Source: Candidatus Komeilibacteria bacterium (GTDB lineage: Bacteria; Patescibacteriota; Patescibacteriia; UBA1558; 2-01-FULL-52-15). From it: a stretch of 11,156 bases of DNA. The DNA is taken from NCBI GenBank assembly GCA_016204595.1, contig JACQKJ010000030.1, positions 1 to 11,156 on the forward strand, in the 5' to 3' direction. Under the pieces are notes generated by a model. It made no database searches. It had not been told where the DNA came from and worked only from the letters and a program-made list of their open reading frames with translations. Position 1 is the stretch's first letter. Each line of letters begins with the position of its first letter. Both the position numbers and the translations under genes were made by a program. This document shows, one piece after another, positions 5,805 to 11,156 of this stretch.

Positions 5805-5840
5805 AAATTAGATGATTTCAATCTATTAAATATCTAATTT
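5805..5840. repeat. AT-rich 9-base inverted repeat after the oxidoreductase operon
   Basis: AAATTAGAT (5805-5813) and ATCTAATTT (5832-5840) are exactly complementary with an 18-base loop. It starts 24 bases after the stop codon of the 107-residue gene. It has only two G-C pairs and no clean T-run, so it could at most be a weak terminator or an RNA 3'-end stabiliser. Confidence 0.4.
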
Positions 5841-5863
5841 AAGGGATTCTATTGTCCATGATT

Positions 5864-6187
5864 CTAACCGATTTCCGGACTCAAAAAAATGCCTTTCTTT
5901 AGCGGAATTGTCTTTTGGTCAGAAAACTCCAGCTCTTCTCCGTACAGCTGGGTTATCTGATTCGGGGTCAACGCATCAGTTAGGTGGATGATCACGCGCT
6001 GGGACGGAAGAGCCCGCTTCTTTATCTTGCTCATATCGGTTCTTGCGGTGATCCTTTTCACCTCGATGGGCCCGAGAGCGGTTATCGCCTCCATGCCCGC
6101 GCTTAAAATACCCGTAATGATCTCACCCGTAAAAAAGGAGCCGGTAAGCTCCTCATCCGTTCTTTCAACTCGGACGAGTGCTCTCAT
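5864..6187 (-). CDS. Unrecognised 107-aa protein translationally coupled to the 2-oxoacid:ferredoxin oxidoreductase
   Basis: I do not recognise this protein. Its start codon overlaps the stop of the beta-subunit gene as ATGA (four bases), which argues for a true gene co-translated with the enzyme. It contains no cysteine, so it does not bind an iron-sulfur cluster in the usual way, and it has no signal peptide or membrane segment. The predicted pattern is beta strands (LVRVERT, ITALGPIEVKRITAR, QRVIIHLT) with a helix around TPNQITQLYGEE; it looks like a compact soluble cytoplasmic domain. A role as an assembly or accessory factor for the oxidoreductase is inferred from context only. No known OFOR subunit (delta ferredoxin-like, gamma) fits, because gamma is already fused to alpha here. 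Confidence 0.7.
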   Translation of the reverse strand: MRALVRVERTDEELTGSFFTGEIITGILSAGMEAITALGPIEVKRITARTDMSKIKKRALPSQRVIIHLTDALTPNQITQLYGEELEFSDQKTIPLKKGIFLSPEIG

Positions 6188-7047
6188 ATGAATTCACGCA
6201 TAAGTCTTTTCAAATCCCTGTCATGAGACCGCGTACGCATAAGCGATTGTTTGAGATAAGGAAGCTCTGCCTGATAGGAAGGTCGCGCCGCATCCTGATA
6301 GAAGATACCTACAGGGAGCTTACCCTGCTCCAGGGCTTTTGCAAGTGCGGTCAACCTGTCGGTCGGGCGATGTCCCATATCGGCCAGCGAGTAAACCGAA
6401 TCATAATACGAACCATAGGTATCGAGCTTATTGAACGTCACGCAGGGCTGGAACATATCAACAAATGAAAAACCTGTATGCTCAATGGCCGCAATCATTA
6501 AATCTACCAGTTCATCGAGGCGCCCGGCAAATCCACGTGCTACAAAACTTGCGTTAGCGGCAAGCGCCAGAGCGATCGGATTAAGCGCTGTTTCGATGAT
6601 GCCTGCCGGAGTTGATTTTGATTTAAATCCTTTGCGTGAGGTGGGGGACGACTGGCCCGTGGTCAATCCATAGATACTGTTGTTGTGGACCAGATAGGTG
6701 ACATCAACATTCCCCCGGATAGCCTGTATAAAATGATTGAGCCCCTCTCCGTAGCCGTCGCCGTCGCCTCCGGCGATGAGCACGGTCAGATCCCTGTTTG
6801 CAAGCTTTGCGCCGACCGCGACCGGCACTGCACGTCCGTGCAATCCATGAAACCCGTACGCGCGTATCGTGTTCGCCATATTGCCGGAACAGCCGATACC
6901 GTAGACCATGAGTACTTTGTGCGGCGGTATGTGCAGCCGCGCTAGCGCTTTTTTGAGCGCGGTCCAGATCGCGAAATTGCCGCACCCGGGACACCAGGTC
7001 GGGGCGTGTTTTGATTCGTACTGCTTATACTCGCTGTGATGTTCCAT
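6184..7047 (-). CDS. korB: 2-oxoacid:ferredoxin oxidoreductase, beta subunit (KorB-like, thiamine diphosphate binding)
   Basis: This subunit carries thiamine diphosphate and one [4Fe-4S] cluster and, with the alpha/gamma subunit, decarboxylates a 2-oxoacid to an acyl-CoA with transfer of electrons to ferredoxin. The four expected cluster cysteines are visible: C19 and C22 in WCPGCGN, C53 in GIGCSGN and C202 in QPCVTFN. The cofactor motif is GGDGDGYGEGLNHF (93-106) followed by HNNSIYGLTTGQ (121-132). At 287 residues the length is normal for the family. The SPTSRKG and KSTPAG segments resemble the 2-oxoglutarate type, so korB is the likely name, but the substrate is not proven by sequence alone. 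Its ATG shares one base with the alpha stop (TAATG), and its stop overlaps the following start, so the three genes are coupled. No Shine-Dalgarno site. Confidence 0.93.
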   Translation of the reverse strand: MEHHSEYKQYESKHAPTWCPGCGNFAIWTALKKALARLHIPPHKVLMVYGIGCSGNMANTIRAYGFHGLHGRAVPVAVGAKLANRDLTVLIAGGDGDGYGEGLNHFIQAIRGNVDVTYLVHNNSIYGLTTGQSSPTSRKGFKSKSTPAGIIETALNPIALALAANASFVARGFAGRLDELVDLMIAAIEHTGFSFVDMFQPCVTFNKLDTYGSYYDSVYSLADMGHRPTDRLTALAKALEQGKLPVGIFYQDAARPSYQAELPYLKQSLMRTRSHDRDLKRLMREFI

Positions 7048-8798
7048 TAGTGCATCGAAAGAATGCGCTCTTTAATATCGAGCGGATACAACGGCCGACC
7101 GTCGAACTTGAGCATTTTGTGCTCCATATAGATGCCGGTCTGCTGGCGAATAAGCCCGCCCAGTTGCGCGGTCGAATTATTCTCGATGAGGAGTGCTCGC
7201 TTGCTTCGCTTCAAGATACGGTGCACGGCTTCGGACGGGAACGGCCAGACCACATTGATATGAAGGAAATTGATCTTTCTCTGCATACGACGAGGTAACC
7301 AGGATAGGGCATCGAGTATGGGGCCTTTGGTAGAGCCCCATCCAACAACGGTCAGACGCGCCCGGGGATTGCCGTACAGCTTTGCTCCATTGATCTCCTC
7401 TGATGCTTTCGCGAATTTTGCGGCTCGTTTGCGCACCTGCGCGATGCGGTTCGCTGATTCCTCGTTCGAAAACCCGTAGGTGTCGTGTTCATCGCTGTTC
7501 GCCAGATATATGCCGTTCTTTTGACCAGGAATGCTCCTGGGCGATATGCCGTCAGGCGCTACCCTATATCGCTGGTAGTCCTTCATGCGCGCGATCGCGG
7601 CGTCGCTCATCCGTGCTTTGCCGCGGTCGATCCATACACGCTTCGGGTCGAACGGGAGCACGGTTCGCACACTTTCGGCAAGGAATTTATCGGTGAGAAT
7701 GATCACGGGCACTTGATACCGGTCGGCCCAATTGAAGGCCTCCGCAGTCATATAGAAGCACTCTTCGTGGTCGCCGGGTGCCACCACGATGCGCGGAAAC
7801 TCGCCCTGTGCCGCGTGGAGCACGAAACGCAGATCCCCTTGCTCTGTCCACGTCGGGAGGCCGGTGGCAGGACCTGGCCGCTGCGCCTCAACGATCACGA
7901 GCGGGGTCTCGGTAATACCGGCAAGTCCTAATGACTCCACCATGAGCGAAAATCCTCCGCCGGACGTGCCGATCATGGTCCTGACTCCCGCGTGCGAAGC
8001 GCCAAGGCCCATATTGATAACTGATATCTCGTCCTCCGCATGCTTCACGACAATTTTCTGTGATACTGCCTGCGATGCCAGATAATGCAGAATGGATGAG
8101 GACGGCGTCATCGGATAAGCCACGTACATTTGCATGCCGGCTGCCAAAGCACCGAGCGACAATGCGTCATTACCGGTCAGCAGCAGCTCTTCCGGTTGCG
8201 TGGTCGCTTCCAGTTTCAATTTGAAATCGAGCTTTTCAAGCTGCTTTGAGACCTCATCGAAACCCAATTTGGCAGCTTTCACGTTGGCTGCCACGATCTC
8301 TGCCTGCTTATGTGCCAGCGTTTTTTTGATGACGCCCGCCAAAATACCGAATGGAAGGCTCACCAGAGCCTGCGTCGCTCCCAACGCCACAATGTTGCGC
8401 ATGACAATGCTGCCCAAAGCTTGTCTGGTCATCGCCGCAAGCGGAACCGCGACCAGTTTCAGATTGCGCTCACGCAGCTGCGGTGAAAGCGTTACCGTTG
8501 TCGTTGCCGGATCATAGATGAGAGCACCGCCGTGTGAAAGTTCGTGCGTATGACGCTTGATTGTTTCAGTATTGAGCGCGACCAAGATGTCGATATTCTC
8601 CGCGGTGCTTGCAACCGGCGTTTTGGAAACCGTGACCTGATGCGAGTTGTGCCCGCCGCGTATAAGGGAGGGGTACTCGTCATACCCGAACACCTCGAAG
8701 CCCGCGCGGTTGCACATCTTGGAGAACATAAGGCCGGCACTCTTGATGCCGAAGCCTGCTTCGCCTCCTATTTTCCAGCTGAAAAGATACCGTGCCAT
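7047..8798 (-). CDS. korA: 2-oxoacid:ferredoxin oxidoreductase, fused gamma-alpha subunit (KorA-like)
   Basis: Numbering is from the ATG at 8796-8798 (583 residues). The frame is open 39 codons further upstream, but AGGAG at 8810-8814, the likely promoter at 8841-8849 and the family start MARYLFSWKIGGEAGFG all support the inner start. Residues about 1-190 are the gamma domain (GGEAGFGIKSAG, YPSLIRGGHNSHQV); 205-400 are the alpha pyrimidine-binding domain with YPMTPSSSI (228-236), KHAEDEISVINM (252-263), TSGGGFSLMVE and RPGPATGLPTWTEQGDL (307-323); about 478-575 are the C-terminal transketolase-like domain. The gamma-alpha fusion and the TEQGDL and GEFPRIVVAPGD motifs are those of 2-oxoglutarate-type enzymes in which ferredoxin is the acceptor. 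The exact substrate remains inferred. It leads the alpha-beta-107 aa operon. Confidence 0.93.
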   Translation of the reverse strand: MARYLFSWKIGGEAGFGIKSAGLMFSKMCNRAGFEVFGYDEYPSLIRGGHNSHQVTVSKTPVASTAENIDILVALNTETIKRHTHELSHGGALIYDPATTTVTLSPQLRERNLKLVAVPLAAMTRQALGSIVMRNIVALGATQALVSLPFGILAGVIKKTLAHKQAEIVAANVKAAKLGFDEVSKQLEKLDFKLKLEATTQPEELLLTGNDALSLGALAAGMQMYVAYPMTPSSSILHYLASQAVSQKIVVKHAEDEISVINMGLGASHAGVRTMIGTSGGGFSLMVESLGLAGITETPLVIVEAQRPGPATGLPTWTEQGDLRFVLHAAQGEFPRIVVAPGDHEECFYMTAEAFNWADRYQVPVIILTDKFLAESVRTVLPFDPKRVWIDRGKARMSDAAIARMKDYQRYRVAPDGISPRSIPGQKNGIYLANSDEHDTYGFSNEESANRIAQVRKRAAKFAKASEEINGAKLYGNPRARLTVVGWGSTKGPILDALSWLPRRMQRKINFLHINVVWPFPSEAVHRILKRSKRALLIENNSTAQLGGLIRQQTGIYMEHKMLKFDGRPLYPLDIKERILSMH

Positions 8799-8840
8799 TT
8801 TTGTTTCCGCTCCTGGAGCCCGACTCTCGATTATTGAGAT

Positions 8841-8849
8841 AGTATAACA
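8841..8849 (-). promoter_or_regulatory. Extended -10 promoter of the oxidoreductase operon
   Basis: The minus strand reads TG-T-TATACT here, an extended -10 element. No good -35 is found in the repeat sequence upstream. Start of transcription near 8834 gives a leader of about 36 bases that includes AGGAG 11 bases before the ATG at 8798. Confidence 0.6.
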
Positions 8850-8859
8850 TATACCATCA

Positions 8860-8932
8860 GGAACGAGGAATGGGGAACGAGGAACGAGAGAATGCACCAG
8901 CAACTCATTTCGCATTCCTCATTACTCATTCC
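8860..8932. repeat. Heptamer repeats in inverted arrangement between oxidoreductase operon and ferredoxin gene
   Basis: The left arm holds four tandem seven-base units of form GGAAYGR (8860-8887). The right arm, read on the minus strand, holds three further units (GGAATGA, GTAATGA, GGAATGC; 8932-8912). The segment 8874-8895 pairs with 8912-8932 with one bulge and three C/T or G/T differences around a 16-base loop; the inner six pairs are perfect. It fills most of the 177-base divergent intergenic region (8799-8975). Confidence 0.7.
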
Positions 8933-8975
8933 TTCCCAAATTCATTATGAATACGGATTTGTGACGCGAGGCTAA

Positions 8976-9227
8976 ATGCGATACACTGATCAAGTAAAGA
9001 TGCCTATGGCCTACAAAGCAGTCGTGAACAAGGATGTCTGTGTCAGCACTGCCGCGTGCGTTGCAACCGCGGTCAACACGTTCGAATTGGACCAGGACGG
9101 CCTCTCATCGGTCAAAAAACAGAACGGGAACACCGATGATCTGATACTCAAAGCCGCACAGGGCTGCCCGGTGAACGCGATACCCATCTTCGACGAGAAC
9201 GGAAAGAAGATCTATCCGAAAGAGTGA
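8976..9227 (+). CDS. Monocluster ferredoxin lacking the second cluster cysteine (83 aa)
   Basis: This small electron carrier is the probable acceptor for the divergently encoded 2-oxoacid oxidoreductase. It has the single-cluster ferredoxin layout: VVNKDVC (C22), an AxxTFELDxDG segment (NTFELDQDG, 34-42) and GCPVNAI (C64). In the loop that is normally C-x-x-C-x-x-C, the sequence is CVSTAAC, so only C22 and C28 remain and Thr25 replaces the middle cysteine. With C64 this leaves three cysteine ligands, as in [3Fe-4S] or labile-site ferredoxins; the cluster type cannot be decided from sequence. The start at 8976 has GAGG four bases before it. ATG codons at 9000 and 9006 are alternatives that would start close to the conserved domain (MAYKAVVNKD). 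An intrinsic terminator follows 27 bases after the stop. Confidence 0.9.
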   Translation: MRYTDQVKMPMAYKAVVNKDVCVSTAACVATAVNTFELDQDGLSSVKKQNGNTDDLILKAAQGCPVNAIPIFDENGKKIYPKE

Positions 9228-9254
9228 GAACGATTAACTAGTGACTTTTAACAT

Positions 9255-9281
9255 TTGACGCCTCATGGCAGTCAATTTTTT
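9255..9281 (+). terminator. Intrinsic terminator of the ferredoxin gene
   Basis: TTGACGCC (9255-9262) pairs with GGC-A-GTCAA (9267-9275, one bulged A) around the loop TCAT, followed by six T (9276-9281). It lies 27 bases after the ferredoxin stop, on the same strand. Confidence 0.85.
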
Positions 9282-9296
9282 ATTACTTCTTATACC

Positions 9297-9324
9297 TTGA
9301 CATTTTTAGAGTTTTTGCTATGTT
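9297..9324 (+). promoter_or_regulatory. Consensus promoter of the 169-aa orphan gene
   Basis: TTGACA (9297-9302), a 16-base spacer, then TATGTT (9319-9324) preceded by TGC, which makes an extended -10. Transcription should start near 9331. The leader contains a small CCGGA/TCCGG hairpin (9344-9356) and ends with AGAGGAG (9383-9389), six bases before the ATG. Confidence 0.8.
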
Positions 9325-9395
9325 CATCGGTCTGCTCTTCCTGCCGGATGGTCCGGTAATGCGGGGCAGAGGTCCTTTCGAGAGAGGAGCGTGTC

Positions 9396-9905
9396 ATGCA
9401 AAACGCTGCCGAGGCAAAGGGACAACCGGATGCGCTGGACGTATTCGGGGCCGGGATTCAAGTCTCCGGCAACGCCAGGTTCGAGAGCTTCAGGTGGAGG
9501 GAGGCCATCCTCTACTACCTGAATGGCGTGTGGCGAAACGACCTGGGGGTGATGTACCGGCCCAAGATCAGGTTCGGCAATGTCATGCCGGGCGAGAACA
9601 AGGCCGGTGCATTCATCAAGCGCGGTATCACGCTGCGTCTTGATGGGCACTCGTACAGTGGGCGGTATTATGCCTACGGTACGTCCGAACAGCGCGTCGA
9701 CGCCATCGACAAAACAAGTCTGTTCGTCGAGTGCAGACAAGCCGACGTCGAAGGCGGGTTGATTCGCTTCGTCAAAGACGAAGCGCTTGACAGCCTCGCA
9801 ATCAGCTTCGGACGCAGCGGCATTCGACTGACGAAGTCGCGTCGGCGAGGAGAACTCGCCGTCGAAGGCTTCTCCATTCCCTCGAGCATCAACGAGCTCG
9901 AGTAG
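9396..9905 (+). CDS. Unrecognised 169-aa soluble protein in a self-contained single-gene cassette
   Basis: I do not recognise this protein. There is no signal peptide or membrane segment and only one cysteine (C113). The sequence is rich in aromatic residues in the first two thirds (RWREAILYYLNGVW at 34-46, GRYYAYGT at 89-96), then a basic stretch KSRRRGEL (147-154), suggesting a compact nucleic-acid- or protein-binding domain; that is only an impression. The gene is well supported: a consensus promoter, a Shine-Dalgarno site AGGAG with ideal spacing, and a terminator at 9946-9980. The opposite strand also has a long open frame over this stretch, but it lacks such signals. Base composition looks higher in G+C than the neighbours, and AGG is the main arginine codon early in the gene (four of the first six), unlike the adjacent genes. 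Recent transfer is plausible. Confidence 0.75.
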   Translation: MQNAAEAKGQPDALDVFGAGIQVSGNARFESFRWREAILYYLNGVWRNDLGVMYRPKIRFGNVMPGENKAGAFIKRGITLRLDGHSYSGRYYAYGTSEQRVDAIDKTSLFVECRQADVEGGLIRFVKDEALDSLAISFGRSGIRLTKSRRRGELAVEGFSIPSSINELE

Positions 9906-9945
9906 CCAGAGCACAACGACGGGCTGAAATGCTCGTCACCAACCG

Positions 9946-9980
9946 AGGGGCTCTTCGCAAGAAGGCCCCTTATTTCATTT
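9946..9980 (+). terminator. Intrinsic terminator of the 169-aa gene, GNRA loop
   Basis: AGGGGCTCTTC (9946-9956) pairs with GAAGGCCCCT (9961-9970), ten pairs with one bulged T, closed by the tetraloop GCAA, followed by the T-rich tail TATTTCATTT (9971-9980). It begins 41 bases after the stop. Confidence 0.85.
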
Positions 9981-9981
9981 C

Positions 9982-9990
9982 TGGTATAAA
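9982..9990 (+). promoter_or_regulatory. Extended -10 promoter of the cysteine desulfurase gene
   Basis: TG-G-TATAAA immediately follows the preceding terminator. A -35 box would fall inside the terminator stem and does not match, so this depends on the extended -10. The predicted start of transcription is about 10 bases before the ATG at 10008, giving a very short leader without a Shine-Dalgarno site. Confidence 0.5.
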
Positions 9991-10007
9991 TATGCCAAGA
10001 TATCGTT

Positions 10008-11156
10008 ATGTCACGTAATTATATATACCTCGACCACGCCGCGGCAACCCCGGTAGCACCGGAAGTGTTGCGGGCGATGCAGCCGTACTGGCGTGAGCAA
10101 TTCGCGAATCCGTCGAGTTTGCATTCCGCCGGACGTGAAGCCAAGCGCGTACTGGAACAATGCCGGAAATCCTGCGCGTTATTGCTCAACTGTCTGCCAG
10201 ACGAAGTTATCTTCACGTCCGGCGGCACCGAAAGCATTAATCTCGCCCTCAAAGGATATGTTGCATCACGCAAAAAACGGCAGCACATCGTCAGTACAAC
10301 TATCGAACATGCGGCAACCCTAGAAACGTTGCATAGATTGAAAAAAGAAGGCCATCGGATAACGCTCGTGTCATGTGATCATGCGGGCATGATCAATTCC
10401 GATGATGTAATCGCTGCGATACGGCCCGATACAACATTGGTCACCGTGATAGTAGCGCAAAACGAGATCGGAACTATCGAGCCTGTCGCGGAGATCGGCA
10501 AGCGCCTCACGAACGTGAACCGCGAGCGAGCGAAAAAAAATCTGCCTCCCGTGGTTTTTCATACTGACGCGTGCCAGGCGCCGGCGTGGATGGACGTGAA
10601 TATGGAAAAACTGCATGTTGATATGCTCTCACTCGATGCGAGCAAATTCTACGGACCGAAAGGAATCGGTATTTTAGTAAAACGACGAAACGTGGTTCTT
10701 GAGCCGCAAATTGACGGTGGCGGACAACAGCATAACTTCCGTTCTGGTACCGAGCCGCTTGCTCTGATAGTCGGGGCTACCGCAGCGCTCGGATACGTTG
10801 CACAAAAACGTCAGCGTTCCATGAGAAACATCGCTCGTCTACGCGATTACCTGCTTGCGCGTGTCACCGACGAAATTCCTGATGTGCTTGTCACCGGGCA
10901 TCTGACAAACCGTATTGCCAACAGCGCCAGTTTCGTATTCGCTGGAGTCGAAGGAGAAACGCTTGTTCTGCGACTCGATCGTGAAGGCGTCGCGTCGTCA
11001 ACCGGCTCTGCATGCTCGACCGCAGAACGCGAACCTTCGCATGTCATCGCAGCACTCAACCTTCCACCTCGTTTCCAAGCTGGCTCTTTGCGCCTCACCT
11101 TAGGCTATGGTATAACCAAAGAACACATAGATGAGGTTGTCAGGAAACTAAAGAGG
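10008..11156 (+). CDS. Cysteine desulfurase, class I (NifS/IscS type), 3' end cut by the window
   Basis: This pyridoxal-phosphate enzyme converts cysteine to alanine and a protein-bound persulfide used for iron-sulfur clusters or tRNA thiolation. The frame is open for 383 codons and reaches the window end, close to the usual full length of 380-400. Visible motifs are YLDHAAATP (7-15), NPSSLHSAGR (34-43), FTSGGTESINLALKG (69-83), EHAATLE (100-106), NEIGT (152-156), TDACQ (186-190), the cofactor lysine K213 in DASKFYGPKG, RSGTEP (246-251) and the nucleophile C336 in SSTGSACST. The residue before K213 is serine rather than the histidine of Escherichia coli IscS. The start is MSRNYIYLDHAA, normal for the family. 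NifS and IscS cannot be told apart here, so no symbol is given. It is a likely sulfur donor for the clusters of the nearby oxidoreductase and ferredoxin. Confidence 0.95.
   Translation, partial: MSRNYIYLDHAAATPVAPEVLRAMQPYWREQFANPSSLHSAGREAKRVLEQCRKSCALLLNCLPDEVIFTSGGTESINLALKGYVASRKKRQHIVSTTIEHAATLETLHRLKKEGHRITLVSCDHAGMINSDDVIAAIRPDTTLVTVIVAQNEIGTIEPVAEIGKRLTNVNRERAKKNLPPVVFHTDACQAPAWMDVNMEKLHVDMLSLDASKFYGPKGIGILVKRRNVVLEPQIDGGGQQHNFRSGTEPLALIVGATAALGYVAQKRQRSMRNIARLRDYLLARVTDEIPDVLVTGHLTNRIANSASFVFAGVEGETLVLRLDREGVASSTGSACSTAEREPSHVIAALNLPPRFQAGSLRLTLGYGITKEHIDEVVRKLKR

Larger units (their letters stand above)
5542..5863. other. 322-base AT-rich regulatory region without a gene
   Basis: This region separates the 3' end of the oxidoreductase operon (stop at 5864) from the MerR-WxL gene (start 5541), both on the minus strand. 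It holds, in transcription order, a 9-base AT-rich inverted repeat, a cluster of TTAGC/GCTAA motifs with two overlapping palindromes, a near-consensus promoter, and a leader of about 147 bases with a 12-base inverted repeat. No protein-coding frame with supporting features is seen. Confidence 0.8.

Noticed and set aside
5805..5840. AT-rich hairpin considered as the terminator of the oxidoreductase operon
   Set aside because: The stem has only two G-C pairs and is followed by TGCTTTATATT rather than a T-run, so I list it as an inverted repeat, not as a terminator.
8799..8915. 39-codon N-terminal extension of the alpha subunit
   Set aside because: The family start, AGGAG at 8810-8814 and the extended -10 element at 8841-8849 all place the start at 8798. 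The extension would be encoded partly by the heptamer repeats.
9324..9914. 196-codon open frame on the minus strand opposite the 169-aa gene
   Set aside because: It is antisense to a gene with promoter, Shine-Dalgarno site and terminator on the plus strand. Long antisense frames are common in GC-rich coding sequence, and no promoter or ribosome site was seen for it.

Overview
The window most likely comes from a Candidate Phyla Radiation (Patescibacteria, Parcubacteria-like) genome, probably a metagenome contig. The basis is the gene content: a ferredoxin that lacks one cluster cysteine, a fused gamma-alpha 2-oxoacid:ferredoxin oxidoreductase, small secreted proteins built on Gram-positive surface themes (DUF916-like, WxL-like, LysM, LytR_C-like), and mostly Shine-Dalgarno-poor starts. 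Only two genes have a convincing AGGAG site. The phylum is an inference; no rRNA or tRNA gene is visible.

Left part (1-5863, all on the minus strand, so read right to left). A strong promoter (TTGACT, 17-base spacer, TATACT, 5695-5723) drives three tandem paralogues. The first is a MerR-type helix-turn-helix fused through one membrane segment to a WxL-like exported domain (4717-5541). Two secreted WxL-like proteins follow (4067-4696 and 3431-4063), closed by an intrinsic terminator (3378-3413). A second unit begins just beyond it with a TATAAT box. It encodes a DUF916-like protein with a C-terminal membrane segment and a LysM domain (1936-3312). After an intergenic stretch carrying three related 21-base repeats come a LytR_C-like membrane-anchored protein (932-1726), a small secreted protein (551-868) and the start of a secreted protein with an Asp-box (1-531, cut by the window edge). 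In Firmicutes, WxL proteins and DUF916 (WxL-interacting) proteins work together in cell-surface complexes. I read this part as a diverged WxL surface system with its own membrane-tethered regulator.

Middle part (5864-8850, minus strand). A compact, translationally coupled energy-metabolism operon: korA-like gamma/alpha fusion (7047-8798), korB-like beta subunit (6184-7047, 1-base overlap) and an unrecognised 107-residue protein (5864-6187, 4-base ATGA overlap). An array of seven-base repeats in inverted arrangement (8860-8932) separates this operon from the divergent ferredoxin gene.

Right part (8976-11156, plus strand). A ferredoxin gene with its own terminator, the probable electron acceptor for the oxidoreductase, is followed by an isolated single-gene cassette (9396-9905). 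The cassette has a consensus promoter, a strong Shine-Dalgarno site, a GNRA-loop terminator and distinct codon use; its protein is unrecognised. Last is a class I cysteine desulfurase (10008 to beyond the window end), which would supply sulfur for the iron-sulfur clusters of the oxidoreductase and ferredoxin.
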